From the NCBI GenBank assembly GCA_036841525.1, contig DAITVZ010000002.1, positions 62,001 to 126,000 of the forward strand: a stretch of 64,000 nt of DNA, written 5' to 3'. Positions within the stretch are counted from its first letter, which is position 1. Each line of letters begins with the position of its first letter. The notes below the pieces were generated by a model. That model saw nothing but the letters and a program-made list of their open reading frames with translations, was not told where the DNA came from and ran no database searches. This document shows, one piece after another, positions 15,761-24,268 of the stretch. The position numbers were made by a program, and so were the translations under genes. The DNA is from JAAYEA01 sp012689325. Lineage in GTDB: Bacteria > Chloroflexota > Anaerolineae > JAAYEA01.

Positions 15761-17624
15761 CACAGGTGGAGGACAGCCGGCGCGCCCCATGCCGATGATG
15801 GGTCCAGGCGGACCAGGTGGAGGGCCGGGTCGCTTTATGATGGGCAGGAAGGAGCGCGCCAAGAACGTGCGCGGCACGGTCCTGCGCATCTGGAAGTACA
15901 TGAGGAAACAGAAGGCGGGCCTGGCCGTGACGTCCCTCCTGGTGATCGCCGGCTCCGGGCTGGGGCTCCTGGGCCCTTACCTCATGGGCCGGGCTATCGA
16001 TCAGGACATCATTCAAGGCGACCTGGCCGGACTGGCGCGCACGGCATGGTGGATGCTCGTGGTCTATGCGGGCAGTTCGCTCGCGATGTGGTTGCAGGCC
16101 TATGTGATGTCCGCTGTCTCGCAAGAGACCGTCCGCGACATCCGTAATGACCTGTTCAGCAACCTGCAGACGCTCTCCCTGCGCTTCTTCGACCAGCATA
16201 CCCATGGCGAGCTGATGAGCCGCCTAGCCAACGATGTGGAAAACATCAGCACGGTCCTGGCCGAGAGCGTCACGCACCTCCTCTCGGGAGCCCTGACGCT
16301 CGTGGGCGTGGCCGTCATGATGTTGCTGATCAACGTCCGCCTGGGCATCGTGAGCCTGGTGGTGCTGCCACTGATGATGCTCCTGACGCAATACATCTCC
16401 AAGCATACGCGCCAGGGCTTTCGAGAGCAGCAGGAATCTCTGGGCATGCTGAACGGCATCATCGAGGAGACAGTCACGGGGCAGCGCGTGGTCAAGGCCT
16501 ACACGCGCGAAGAGCAGGTCATCAGCCAATTCGAGGTCCAGAATCGCCGGCTCCAGCGCGCGGCGACCCGGGCCCGCATCTTTGCCGGAACCATGGGCCC
16601 GATCTCCAACTTTATCAACAATTTGAGCCTCGCCATCGTAGCGGGGATCGGCGGCTGGATGGCCGTCTCGGGAGCCGCTACGATAGGCACCATCGTCAGC
16701 TTTGTGAGCTATGCTCGCCAGTTGGGACGCCCCCTCAACGAGATCGCCAATCTGTACAACTCGATCCAGTCGGCCATCGCCGGCGCGGAGCGCGTGTTCG
16801 AGATTATCGACCAGGTGCCCGAGGTGCAGGACGCGCCGGACGCGCTGCCGTTGGGAGAGGTGAAGGGAGACGTGGTTTTCGAGGACGTCACCTTTGGCTA
16901 TGACAAGGACGTGCCCGTGCTCAAGCAAGTGAGCCTGCACGCCGAGCCAGGCCAGACCATTGCCCTCGTGGGACCGACGGGGGCTGGCAAGACCACCATC
17001 GTCAATCTGCTCACCCGCTTTTACGATATCGCCTCCGGCAGCATCCGGATCGACGGCGCCGACATCCGCCGACTCAAAAAGGACGATCTCCGCCGGCAGT
17101 TGGGGATCGTCCTACAGGATACCTTTCTCTTCTCGGACACGGTCATGGAGAACATCCGCTACGGCCGGCTCGACGCCACTGATGAGGAGGTGATCGCTGC
17201 CGCCAAGCTCGCCAACGCCGACCAATTCATCATCCGACTGCCGCTGGGCTACCAGGAGCCGCTGTCCGAGCGCGCCAGCAACATCAGCCAGGGGCAGCGC
17301 CAGCTTCTGGCCATCGCGCGGGCCATCCTCGCCAACCCAAGCATCCTGGTCCTGGACGAGGCCACCTCGAGCGTGGATACCCGCACAGAAAAGCACATCC
17401 AGGAAGCGATGCTGCGGCTCATGAAGGGGCGCACCAGCTTTGTGATCGCCCACCGGCTCAGCACCATCCGCGAGGCCGATCTCATCCTCGTGATCGACCA
17501 TGGCGAGATCATCGAGCGCGGCGCCCACCGCGAGCTGTTGGCCCAGGACGGCTTCTACAAGCACCTTTACGAAAGCCAGTTCAAGGGGCAGCAGCACCTC
17601 ATTCCCGAGCTGAACCCCGCGTGA
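15747..17624 (+). CDS. ABC exporter half-transporter, catalytic-site subunit
   Basis: 625 residues. The N-terminus is a Gly/Pro/Met-rich tail (PMPMMGPGGPGGGPG) before the six-helix domain. The ATPase domain has Walker A GPTGAGKTT, Walker B with the catalytic glutamate (D537-E538) and the switch histidine (VIAHRLST). Its signature motif is altered to ISQGQ (residues 513-517). In heterodimeric exporters an altered signature pairs with the partner's degenerate Walker B to form the inactive site, exactly the complement seen here. Translation is coupled to the partner by overlap. Export substrate unknown. Confidence 0.92.
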   Translation: MAQTSTGGGQPARPMPMMGPGGPGGGPGRFMMGRKERAKNVRGTVLRIWKYMRKQKAGLAVTSLLVIAGSGLGLLGPYLMGRAIDQDIIQGDLAGLARTAWWMLVVYAGSSLAMWLQAYVMSAVSQETVRDIRNDLFSNLQTLSLRFFDQHTHGELMSRLANDVENISTVLAESVTHLLSGALTLVGVAVMMLLINVRLGIVSLVVLPLMMLLTQYISKHTRQGFREQQESLGMLNGIIEETVTGQRVVKAYTREEQVISQFEVQNRRLQRAATRARIFAGTMGPISNFINNLSLAIVAGIGGWMAVSGAATIGTIVSFVSYARQLGRPLNEIANLYNSIQSAIAGAERVFEIIDQVPEVQDAPDALPLGEVKGDVVFEDVTFGYDKDVPVLKQVSLHAEPGQTIALVGPTGAGKTTIVNLLTRFYDIASGSIRIDGADIRRLKKDDLRRQLGIVLQDTFLFSDTVMENIRYGRLDATDEEVIAAAKLANADQFIIRLPLGYQEPLSERASNISQGQRQLLAIARAILANPSILVLDEATSSVDTRTEKHIQEAMLRLMKGRTSFVIAHRLSTIREADLILVIDHGEIIERGAHRELLAQDGFYKHLYESQFKGQQHLIPELNPA

Positions 17625-17630
17625 ACGAAC

Positions 17631-17666
17631 AAGGAGGCGGGGCGATTGGCCCCGCCTCCTTTGTTT
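17631..17666 (+). terminator. Strong rho-independent terminator of the marR-ABC operon
   Basis: Perfect 13-bp GC-rich stem (AAGGAGGCGGGGC / GCCCCGCCTCCTT), 5-nt loop, then TTGTTT, starting 6 nt after the stop codon. It may also act on the convergent gene, whose stop lies at its edge. Confidence 0.85.
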
Positions 17667-18277
17667 CAGCTCTCGACCCAGCCCAGCGCCGCGGCGATGT
17701 CCTCAGCAATCGTGCGCCGCTTGCTCTTTTCGATGAAAAAGCTCGGCCCCGCTTGCAGATAAGAGGGAAACACGCGCCTCCCGCGGTAGAAGAACTCGCC
17801 GCCGCGGATCTTGTAGGTCGAGCCCGCCGGGATCACCCGGGCCTCCCCGGCCCGCCGTGCGATCTCGTTCACGGCCTTGATCGCCACGTCGCCCATGCAC
17901 ATCCAGACGCGCGCTCCCGGAAAGAGCGCTAGCTCGCGCTCCAACAGGTGGGCGCAGGTGCGCACGGTCTCGGACCGGATCGCATAGCCGGTCTTGGCGC
18001 ACTTGACTGAGGTGGTCAGATACACGCCGAGGGCCAGAATATCGGGCACCGAGGCCACATCGGCCCCCGCATCTCGGAACGCCTGCACCGTCGTCTGCGC
18101 GAATAGCGCTTCCGCCCCCGCATAGTAGTGATCGCTCGCCTGCGCGGGCGCCGCCTCGGAGACCATCACGATCTTGATCGTTGAGGGATCCAGGTCGACA
18201 GCCGGCACGACGTACCCTGCGTGCTGGACATCGCCGCAGGGAAACCCCTGGCACCCCACCACCTCGCTCACCTTCAT
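17666..18277 (-). CDS. Uracil-DNA glycosylase-superfamily-like protein
   Basis: 203 residues. The order of elements resembles family 4/5 uracil-DNA glycosylases: an early strand KIVMVSEAAPAQ (compare GEAPG), then YLTTSVKCAKTGYAIRSETVRTCAHLL (compare the 'TNxVKCRP...E...C..yL' block), WMCMGDVAIKAV (compare 'alG..A') and a final PSYLQAGPSFFIEKSKR (compare the HPS loop). The canonical GEAPG and HPSP residues are not exact, so activity on uracil is uncertain. Two N-terminal cysteines (VGCQGFPCGD) could help ligate an Fe-S cluster as in family 4. It is the last gene of the operon that starts with a nitroreductase. Confidence 0.55.
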   Translation of the reverse strand: MKVSEVVGCQGFPCGDVQHAGYVVPAVDLDPSTIKIVMVSEAAPAQASDHYYAGAEALFAQTTVQAFRDAGADVASVPDILALGVYLTTSVKCAKTGYAIRSETVRTCAHLLERELALFPGARVWMCMGDVAIKAVNEIARRAGEARVIPAGSTYKIRGGEFFYRGRRVFPSYLQAGPSFFIEKSKRRTIAEDIAAALGWVES

Positions 18278-18295
18278 GCTCGCGCCTCCCTACCC

Positions 18296-19834
18296 CTACG
18301 CCCCCGCGATGCGCGGCATCCGCGTCGGCTCGCGCTCCATCTCGGCTTGCACAAAGCGGAGCAGCAGCCCGGCCTTCACGTCAGCATATCGCGGCTCGTC
18401 CCACAAGTTGCGCAGCTCGTGCGGGTCCGCCTCCAGGTCAAACAGCTCGCCATAGTCATGTCCGCGATAGACGGTGATCTTGAAGCGAGACGTCACCAGT
18501 GTGCGCAGGTGGACTGTCGTAGGGTTATGTCGATTCTCCACCAGCACCCAATCGCGGGCCGGGGCCGTTTCGCCGCGCCAGGCGCGCCACTGGCTCAGGC
18601 CCTGCATCGCCCCCGGCGCGGAGATCCCCGCGGCGTCCAGGAACGTCACCGGCAGATCCACCTGGCACTGCAGCGCCTCTGAAACCACCCCGGCGGGCAG
18701 GTGCCCGGGCCGCCGCGCCAGCATGGGGATGCGCAGCATGTCCTCGTAGTGGAACGGCCCCTTGGCGACCAGGCCATGCTGGCCGAGGAAATGCCCGTGA
18801 TCAGTCGTATACACCACCAACGTGTCCTCGGCCAGGCCCAGCCGGTCCAGCGCCCCCAGGATGCGCCCGACTTCCTGGTCGATCAGGCTGACCATCCCGT
18901 AATAGCAGGCCATACTGCGCCTGAGCTCGCCTTCATCGTGCAGATGCGAGTGAAAGCCGTGCAGCCCTTGCCCGCCCGGCTCGCGATACATGGCATAGTC
19001 GGGCGCAACCTCCTGCGTCTTTTGCAGATGCGGAGGCATGTCCTCCATCTCGCCCGGCGTGTAGCGGCCAATGGGCATCTCCGCCGGATCGTACATGGTC
19101 GCCCAGGGGTCCGGCAGCACATAGGGCGGGTGCGGATCGAAAAAGCTGGCCCACAAGAAGAAGGGCTTTTCCGCAGCGGCGCACCGCTCGATGTTCGCCA
19201 CCGTCCGCTCGCCCACCCAGTGCGTATGGTGCAGCTCTTCAGGCAGATCCCACACCCTCATCCCGCGCGTATACTCGGGGCCGCGATACTTGTCATCATC
19301 GCGCCGGGGCCACTGCTGGAAATAGTCGCGCCACTCGGAGAAACCCTTCTCCTCCAGCCACAGGGCATAGTGCTGCCCGACATGCGACTCGTGCCCGTGC
19401 ATGCGCGCCGTCTCTACGTGGGAAAAGCCGTACCACGGGCCATGAAAGCCCCGCCAAAAGTCCAGGTCGCGCATGATCGGCTGGCACTCGATGGACTCGC
19501 TGCCTGGCGCCGACGCCAGCGGCTGAAAGTGGGCTTTCCCCACCAGAATGCTCTCGTACCCGTGCCGCTGAAAAACCTCGCCCACCGTGGGCACGTCCTC
19601 CGGCAGCTTGACGCCGATGGTCCAGCAACCGTGCCAGGCCGGGTATTGTCCCGTGATCAGCGTAGCCCGTGAAGGTGAGCAGACCGGGTTGTTGCAGTAG
19701 CCCCGCTCGAAGCGGATCCCCTCGCTCGCCATACGGTCCAGCGCCGGGGTGCGGATGCGAGCGTTCGCCACACCCAGGGTATCGTAATGCTGTTGGTCGC
19801 TGGTGATCAGCAGGATATTGGTGGGTTTGGGCAT
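18296..19834 (-). CDS. Sulfatase family hydrolase
   Basis: Type I sulfatase of 512 residues. NILLITSDQQ carries the first metal Asp; formylglycine motif CSPSR at Cys52, followed by ATLITGQYP; VVYTTDHGHFLG gives the second metal cluster; LFDLEADPHELRN is the usual C-terminal element. This arrangement (QQH..DTLG, GYCNNPVCSPSR) resembles choline-sulfatase-like and polysaccharide-sulfatase clades. No signal peptide. It follows a UroD-like gene by 20 bp, ordered after it in the operon. Substrate unknown. No anaerobic or aerobic sulfatase maturase is encoded in the window. Confidence 0.9.
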   Translation of the reverse strand: MPKPTNILLITSDQQHYDTLGVANARIRTPALDRMASEGIRFERGYCNNPVCSPSRATLITGQYPAWHGCWTIGVKLPEDVPTVGEVFQRHGYESILVGKAHFQPLASAPGSESIECQPIMRDLDFWRGFHGPWYGFSHVETARMHGHESHVGQHYALWLEEKGFSEWRDYFQQWPRRDDDKYRGPEYTRGMRVWDLPEELHHTHWVGERTVANIERCAAAEKPFFLWASFFDPHPPYVLPDPWATMYDPAEMPIGRYTPGEMEDMPPHLQKTQEVAPDYAMYREPGGQGLHGFHSHLHDEGELRRSMACYYGMVSLIDQEVGRILGALDRLGLAEDTLVVYTTDHGHFLGQHGLVAKGPFHYEDMLRIPMLARRPGHLPAGVVSEALQCQVDLPVTFLDAAGISAPGAMQGLSQWRAWRGETAPARDWVLVENRHNPTTVHLRTLVTSRFKITVYRGHDYGELFDLEADPHELRNLWDEPRYADVKAGLLLRFVQAEMEREPTRMPRIAGA

Positions 19835-19854
19835 TTGGCGACTCCGGTGTCGAG

Positions 19855-21012
19855 TTAGGATGCGCCCAGCTTGGCGGCTTCGCGATCCAGGATCTCCCAA
19901 GCTTTGCGGACGTAGAATCGATAGTTCGCCAGCGGCGTGCCGTTGGGGATGCGGTGGTCCAGTCCCAAGACGCACCCTCCGGTCCGCACCATCGGCGGGA
20001 TCTTGTACTCTAGCTCGGCCACGATCTCAGTCTGGCTCTGGCGGATCACGTGCTTGTCCAGGCCGCCCACATAGGCCAGCCGCGCGCCGTATTGCTCCCG
20101 CAGCTTGACCAGGTCCATGCCCGCCGCGGGCTCGATGGGATGCATCACATTCAGTCCAGCGTCCAGAAAGGCGGGGATCACCGCCTCCATGTTCCCGTCC
20201 GAATCCTGGTTGAAGAGTCGCGCGCCACGCGATTCCAGCAGGTCCCAGATGCGGCGATAGTACGGCTTGATGAACTCGGCCACCGTGCGGGGCCCGATCA
20301 TCGGCCCGCTGCGGCCGGCCATGTCCTCGTGCACGTCGAGCTCGTCCACCTGCACCGCCGCCGAGACGCGCTCCAGCACCCGAAAGGCCGTCTGTCCGAT
20401 CGTGTCCAGGATATCGTGGATCAGCTCGGGCTGCTCGTATACGGCGATGCACACCTCCGCATCGCCCATCAGGAGGCGCGGCTCGTCATACCCTCCCGGG
20501 ATATGCACCGTCACCACGCGCCCCGCCCGCAGATGCTCTTTGGCGACCTCCTCCCAGCCACTGCGGAAGCGCTCCTCGGAGAACTCGTAGTGGTGCTTGA
20601 TCTTGCGCCAATCGTCCATGTTCTTGACGGGATGATCCATCGGCAGGCCGAGGGTTGCCGCCTTCTTGGAGAGCTTCATCGTCCTCCCCATCCGGTCGCG
20701 GTAGATCAGGTGGTCCTCCGTCTCTTGCAGGATTACCTCCTCCCCGCCGCCGATCCAGCCCGTCTCCACCGGCACGCCCCCCGCCATGGCCCGCCGATAG
20801 CGAAAGGCCGACATATCCAGCTCCGCCGGGGTGGCTCCCTGCGCCGCCCACTCCTCCTTCAGGCCGATCAGCGGCCCAAAGATCTCGGTGAAAAGCGGGC
20901 GCCGGTTGGACCGGAAGGTCATATGGTCGAGGTATTCCTCGCGCCGCACTTCCATCGCGCGGGCGATGGCCAACTTGGCGTGGCTGCCGTGTATCCGTTC
21001 GTGGGCGTCCAT
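19855..21012 (-). CDS. Uroporphyrinogen decarboxylase-like (MtaA/CmuA-type) protein
   Basis: 385-residue TIM barrel of the UroD superfamily. DMAGRSGPMIGPRTVAEFIKPYYRRI is the 'mGP..f.e...P' block, and LDAGLNVMHPIEPAAGMDLVKLREQYG followed by LAYVGGLDKHVI is the 'G..GGID' block. At the position where corrinoid methyltransferases have the zinc motif HxCGN it reads NQDSDGN, so the cysteine is replaced by aspartate. True heme-pathway UroD is shorter and has an N-terminal RQAGR motif, absent here. AGGAGG precedes the ATG. Members usually act on methyl transfer to corrinoids or thiols; no corrinoid protein is encoded nearby. Confidence 0.75.
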   Translation of the reverse strand: MDAHERIHGSHAKLAIARAMEVRREEYLDHMTFRSNRRPLFTEIFGPLIGLKEEWAAQGATPAELDMSAFRYRRAMAGGVPVETGWIGGGEEVILQETEDHLIYRDRMGRTMKLSKKAATLGLPMDHPVKNMDDWRKIKHHYEFSEERFRSGWEEVAKEHLRAGRVVTVHIPGGYDEPRLLMGDAEVCIAVYEQPELIHDILDTIGQTAFRVLERVSAAVQVDELDVHEDMAGRSGPMIGPRTVAEFIKPYYRRIWDLLESRGARLFNQDSDGNMEAVIPAFLDAGLNVMHPIEPAAGMDLVKLREQYGARLAYVGGLDKHVIRQSQTEIVAELEYKIPPMVRTGGCVLGLDHRIPNGTPLANYRFYVRKAWEILDREAAKLGAS

Positions 21013-21046
21013 GCTTGCCTCCTCAGAGCTGATGGCCTTAGCATAG

Positions 21047-21712
21047 TCAGTTGTTCGCGTCTGGGCAAACTCTGCCATGCGCGGAAGCCGCCGGCTTTTC
21101 CGCCACCACCCACAGGAACACCACGGGGTCTCCGAGCTCGACCGTCGTCTCCTCGCGCGCGCTCAGTGTGCGCAGCCCCGCCTGCTCGACCAGTCGACGG
21201 TTGGTGTCGGCGTCGTAGCTGCTCCAGTACATCGGCGCGCCGAGGAAATCGTCGGCATAGTCGACGGCATGGGCGCGCGCGCCCAGGGTCGCGACGAATA
21301 GACCGCCGGGGCGGAGCCAGGCAGCGATGCGCCGCAAGAGGTCGGGCTGCTCCTCTCGCGGGACGTGAATGATCGAGTAGAACGCCGACACCCCATCCAG
21401 GCTCTCCGGGGCCAGGGACAGGGTGCCGATGTCGGCTTGGAGGAACGCTGCCGCTGGCACGTTCTGTCGCGCCAACGCCACTTGCCGCGCCGAGATATCC
21501 GCCCCGATGACCCAGAAGCGCTCGGCGAGCGCCCGCGTGGTGGGCAGCCCGGCCCCGCAGCCGAGATCCAGCACGCGCGCCCTGGCGGGGAGCCGCTCCA
21601 GCAGCACTTGGGTGTAGCGCACCCGCGCCTCGGCTGGCTCGGTCAGCACCCAGTCGAGGTACTGCTGAGCGATGCGATCATACCCCTGTTCGACGACCCG
21701 CTTGGGATCCAC
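21047..21712 (-). CDS. Class I SAM-dependent methyltransferase
   Basis: 221 residues. Motif I LDLGCGAGLPTTRALAE, acidic residue at the end of strand 2 in VIGADIS, motif post-I FLQADIG, then SAFYSIIHVPREEQPDLLRRI and LRPGGLFVATLG. These are the ordinary small-molecule methyltransferase motifs, with the YDRIAQQY N-terminal signature. Located between an APH-type kinase and a UroD-like gene in one operon, 13 bp after the kinase stop. The C-terminus VCPDANN is unlike family ends and may simply be a tail. Acceptor unknown. Confidence 0.85.
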   Translation of the reverse strand: MDPKRVVEQGYDRIAQQYLDWVLTEPAEARVRYTQVLLERLPARARVLDLGCGAGLPTTRALAERFWVIGADISARQVALARQNVPAAAFLQADIGTLSLAPESLDGVSAFYSIIHVPREEQPDLLRRIAAWLRPGGLFVATLGARAHAVDYADDFLGAPMYWSSYDADTNRRLVEQAGLRTLSAREETTVELGDPVVFLWVVAEKPAASAHGRVCPDANN

Positions 21713-21725
21713 TGCCCCTCCTTAG

Positions 21726-22529
21726 CTAGAACAGCTCGTCCAGCAGGATATAGAACGTGACCTTGTCCTCGTCTGGCGCGCTGATGCCGTATTCCTCAAA
21801 GAACAGGTCCACCCACCGCCGGTCATCGCCGAGGTTATGCCTGATGCTGCGCGAGGCGAGCGCCAAGTCCTGGTACCGATCCGAGACGCCGGCGCGCCCC
21901 AGATCGATGAACCCGCTGACCCGTCCATCGGCCACCAGGATATTCGGCAAGCAATAGTCGCCATGGGTAAAGACCAGATCATCGCTGTCTGGGCGCGTCG
22001 CTGTCACGAGCCGCAAGAGATCCGACGCTGCTTTGCCTTGCCAGCGCGGCTCAAACTCGCCCACGTCGATCAACCCGGCTCGCACCCGCTCCTGCGCCTC
22101 GGCGATCTTGGCATCGGCTCGCTGATCGAAGGGGCAATTGCCGATCTCCACGGCGTGAATCATGCGCAGGCCCTCGGCCAGCCAGCGAACCAACTGCGCG
22201 GGGTGGGCCAGCACCTCGGGATGGATCAGGTTCCTTCCGCGCACCTCCGAAATCAGCAGGTACTGCATGCCCTCGCGCTCGCCATAGTAGAGCACCTCGG
22301 GCACGGGCAATTTGCCGCGCAGCCAAGAGAGCACGCGCGCCTCGCGTTCAAGCGTGTCCTGAAGCTCAGGGACGGCTACCTTCAAGTAGGCGTTCCCCGC
22401 TGGCCGACGTACCCAGAACGTCTCGGACGTGGAGCGGCCCTCGGTGTTGCGCTCGACCACGCCGCCCCGCAACATCCACCGCAGCTCGGCCGGCATGGGC
22501 GGAAGGGACTCCTCTCGCTGCCTAGACAT
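21726..22529 (-). CDS. APH(3')-like aminoglycoside phosphotransferase family protein
   Basis: 267 residues, the usual length of APH(3') enzymes. Motifs: nucleotide-binding YLKVA (Lys) and EREARVLSWL (Glu); the catalytic loop FTHGDYCLPNILV (His-Gly-Asp, Asn); the metal DLG in FIDLGRAGVSDRYQDLALASRSI; and a hydrophobic C-terminal end with ILLDELF. That set, with the C-terminal Phe carboxylate, is closer to APH(3') kanamycin kinases than to generic homoserine or choline kinase relatives. The ATG is preceded by AAGGAG and overlaps the nitroreductase stop by 8 bp. Resistance activity is a prediction; no mobile element flanks it. Confidence 0.8.
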   Translation of the reverse strand: MSRQREESLPPMPAELRWMLRGGVVERNTEGRSTSETFWVRRPAGNAYLKVAVPELQDTLEREARVLSWLRGKLPVPEVLYYGEREGMQYLLISEVRGRNLIHPEVLAHPAQLVRWLAEGLRMIHAVEIGNCPFDQRADAKIAEAQERVRAGLIDVGEFEPRWQGKAASDLLRLVTATRPDSDDLVFTHGDYCLPNILVADGRVSGFIDLGRAGVSDRYQDLALASRSIRHNLGDDRRWVDLFFEEYGISAPDEDKVTFYILLDELF

Positions 22530-23088
22530 GGCGCTCCTTCTTTTTGGCGCGGGGCTTGCGCAGCTCGTAGACCTGCCAATGCACCTTGTACGCATCGTAC
22601 CGCGTGCGCGGCGGCTTTTCCTCCGCCGGATACCCCACATAGGCGATGCCCAGTGGCGTGACCTCATCCGGGATGTTGAGGACCTGCCGCACCGGATTGA
22701 TGACGCTCGGCAGCGGATAGACGCCGATCCACACCGCGCCGAGGCCCAGCCCTGCCGCGGCGATGAGCAGGTTCTCCATGGCCGCGCTGCAATCCTGCAC
22801 CCAGAACTGGCGCGCCGCCGTATTGTTGGCCCGCTCCGGGTTGCCGCAGACGACGATCGCCGCCGGGGCGTTATAGCGCGCAAAGAGCAGGTGGCTCCGC
22901 AACACATCCATCGCCTCCTGTCCCGTTACCACCACGAATTCCCATGGCTCGCTGTTGGCTGCCGCCGGCGCGGCCATCGCCGCCTGCAGCAGCAGCTCTA
23001 GCTTGTCCCGCTCCACCTCGCGCTCCTGGTAGCGACGGACGCTGCGGCGGGCCAGGATATAGTCCATCACGGTTCTGGATTCGGTCAT
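22522..23088 (-). CDS. Nitroreductase family flavoprotein
   Basis: 188 residues of the FMN-dependent nitroreductase fold. ILARRSVRRYQEREV carries the FMN phosphate-binding RRSVR; APAAANSEPWEFVVVTG is the second FMN loop; AAAGLGLGAVWIGVYP and PLGIAYVGYPAEEKPPR are conserved C-terminal blocks. The family reduces nitroaromatics, quinones or dehalogenates; substrate not deducible. The chosen ATG has GGAG 9 nt upstream. An in-frame ATG five codons earlier is an alternative with a very short leader. First gene of a six-gene operon. Confidence 0.85.
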   Translation of the reverse strand: MTESRTVMDYILARRSVRRYQEREVERDKLELLLQAAMAAPAAANSEPWEFVVVTGQEAMDVLRSHLLFARYNAPAAIVVCGNPERANNTAARQFWVQDCSAAMENLLIAAAGLGLGAVWIGVYPLPSVINPVRQVLNIPDEVTPLGIAYVGYPAEEKPPRTRYDAYKVHWQVYELRKPRAKKKERHV

Positions 23089-23127
23089 TGGGCACGTCTC
23101 CATGCAGCTTTCCCGGATTCCACGGAC

Positions 23128-23157
23128 AGAATACCACAGCTTGCGGGGCAAAGACAA
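23128..23157 (-). promoter_or_regulatory. sigma70-type promoter of the nitroreductase operon
   Basis: TTGTCT, 18-bp spacer, TGG-TATTCT (extended -10) on the minus strand, about 40 nt before the start codon. Its -35 box abuts the terminator of the RIO kinase gene. Confidence 0.6.
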
Positions 23158-23188
23158 GCCCCCCAAGGTCGCAAGGGCCTTGGGGGGC
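23158..23188 (-). terminator. Terminator of the RIO-type kinase gene
   Basis: Perfect 11-bp stem (GCCCCCCAAGG / CCTTGGGGGGC) with a 9-nt loop, followed on the minus strand by TTGTCTTTG, 12 nt after the stop codon. Confidence 0.7.
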
Positions 23189-23200
23189 CAGAGACGGATA

Positions 23201-24268
23201 CTAGGCTTCCTCGATCGCCTCCGTCCCGCGCTCATATTCGCGCATGGACAAGTCGGCGAGTTGCTCCCGCAGCATGGAGCCGACATACTGGCCCCACAGG
23301 TCGCCCGTTAGCGCCTCCGCATCGCACTCGACCCCTTGCGAGGCAAAGTACTCGCACGTCCGCGCCAGGTCGCGCCGCAGGATATCCCGCGCCTGGTCGT
23401 TGCCCAGGCAATCCACTACCTGGGGAAAGTCGATGATCAGGATCTCGCCCTGCCAGTAGAGGATGTTGTAGGCCGAAAGGTCGCCGTGGACGATCCCCTG
23501 CTTGAGCATCAGCTCGACGTTGCGCAGCACCTCACGGAAGAGGCGCTTGGCTTCGGCGTGTGACAGCGTCACCGTGTTCAGCGTTGGCGCAGCCATGCGC
23601 TCATCGCCGAGGTAGCTCATCAGGATGGCGTTCTCGCTGGCGCCCAGCGGCTGCGGCACGGCCGCCCCGGCCTGGTGCAACCGCCGCAGTGTCACGAACT
23701 CGTGCATCAGCCACGAGGTGTGCGAGACCTGCTGCCCGAAGGCCGTCTTTTTGCCAACGGCCCGCAGCACGCGGTCATCGGTCTTTCTGACGGGCGTCCC
23801 ATCCTCGGTAAGGATCTGCCGCCCCTGGCGATAGAGGGCGTCGTTACGCAGGTTCCGGAACATGCGCGGGCGGTAGACCTTGGCAGCAACCAGGTCCAGC
23901 CCCGTGGTGGGCTGCGCGGCGCAGCGGTACACGTGGGCCTCTTTGCCGCCCTTGATCAGCGCCAGCACGTCCCGCAACAGGCCCTCCTCGTAAAAGGCCC
24001 GCAGCGATTCCAGCAGCCAGCCCTCCTCGAAGCGCGAGGGGCGGTAGGTAGGCCGAAAGCCTCCCTCCAACCCTTCCACGCCCGCGCCGAGGGCGGGGCT
24101 GCCGTCGCCTTCCAGTGCCTGCCGGTGCGTCCCTTGACGTCGCAGGCTCTTGCCCTCCCGCCAGGCCAGCTCCTCGCGGCTCGGCGGGTCGAATATCTCT
24201 TCGTACGATTCGTATCGCTGAGCGACGCTTTCCGCGCTGCTCAGCGCCACCACATGGTGTGCGGTCAC
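23201..24268 (-). CDS. RIO-type serine/threonine protein kinase
   Basis: 355 residues. An N-terminal variable part (1-100) is followed by a RIO domain: LIKGGKEAHVYRC (glycine loop with the Ser/Thr-free RIO pattern), VAAKVYRP (ATP-binding Lys), WLMHEFVTLRRL (Glu), VHGDLSAYNILYW (catalytic Asp, Asn) and ILIIDFPQVVD (metal Asp). The HGDLSxYN and IIDFPQ motifs are the RIO1 signatures. RIO kinases act in ribosome maturation in eukaryotes and archaea; the role of bacterial members is unsettled. GTG start with AAAGG upstream. A long intergenic region precedes it and a terminator follows, so it is monocistronic. Confidence 0.85.
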   Translation of the reverse strand: MTAHHVVALSSAESVAQRYESYEEIFDPPSREELAWREGKSLRRQGTHRQALEGDGSPALGAGVEGLEGGFRPTYRPSRFEEGWLLESLRAFYEEGLLRDVLALIKGGKEAHVYRCAAQPTTGLDLVAAKVYRPRMFRNLRNDALYRQGRQILTEDGTPVRKTDDRVLRAVGKKTAFGQQVSHTSWLMHEFVTLRRLHQAGAAVPQPLGASENAILMSYLGDERMAAPTLNTVTLSHAEAKRLFREVLRNVELMLKQGIVHGDLSAYNILYWQGEILIIDFPQVVDCLGNDQARDILRRDLARTCEYFASQGVECDAEALTGDLWGQYVGSMLREQLADLSMREYERGTEAIEEA

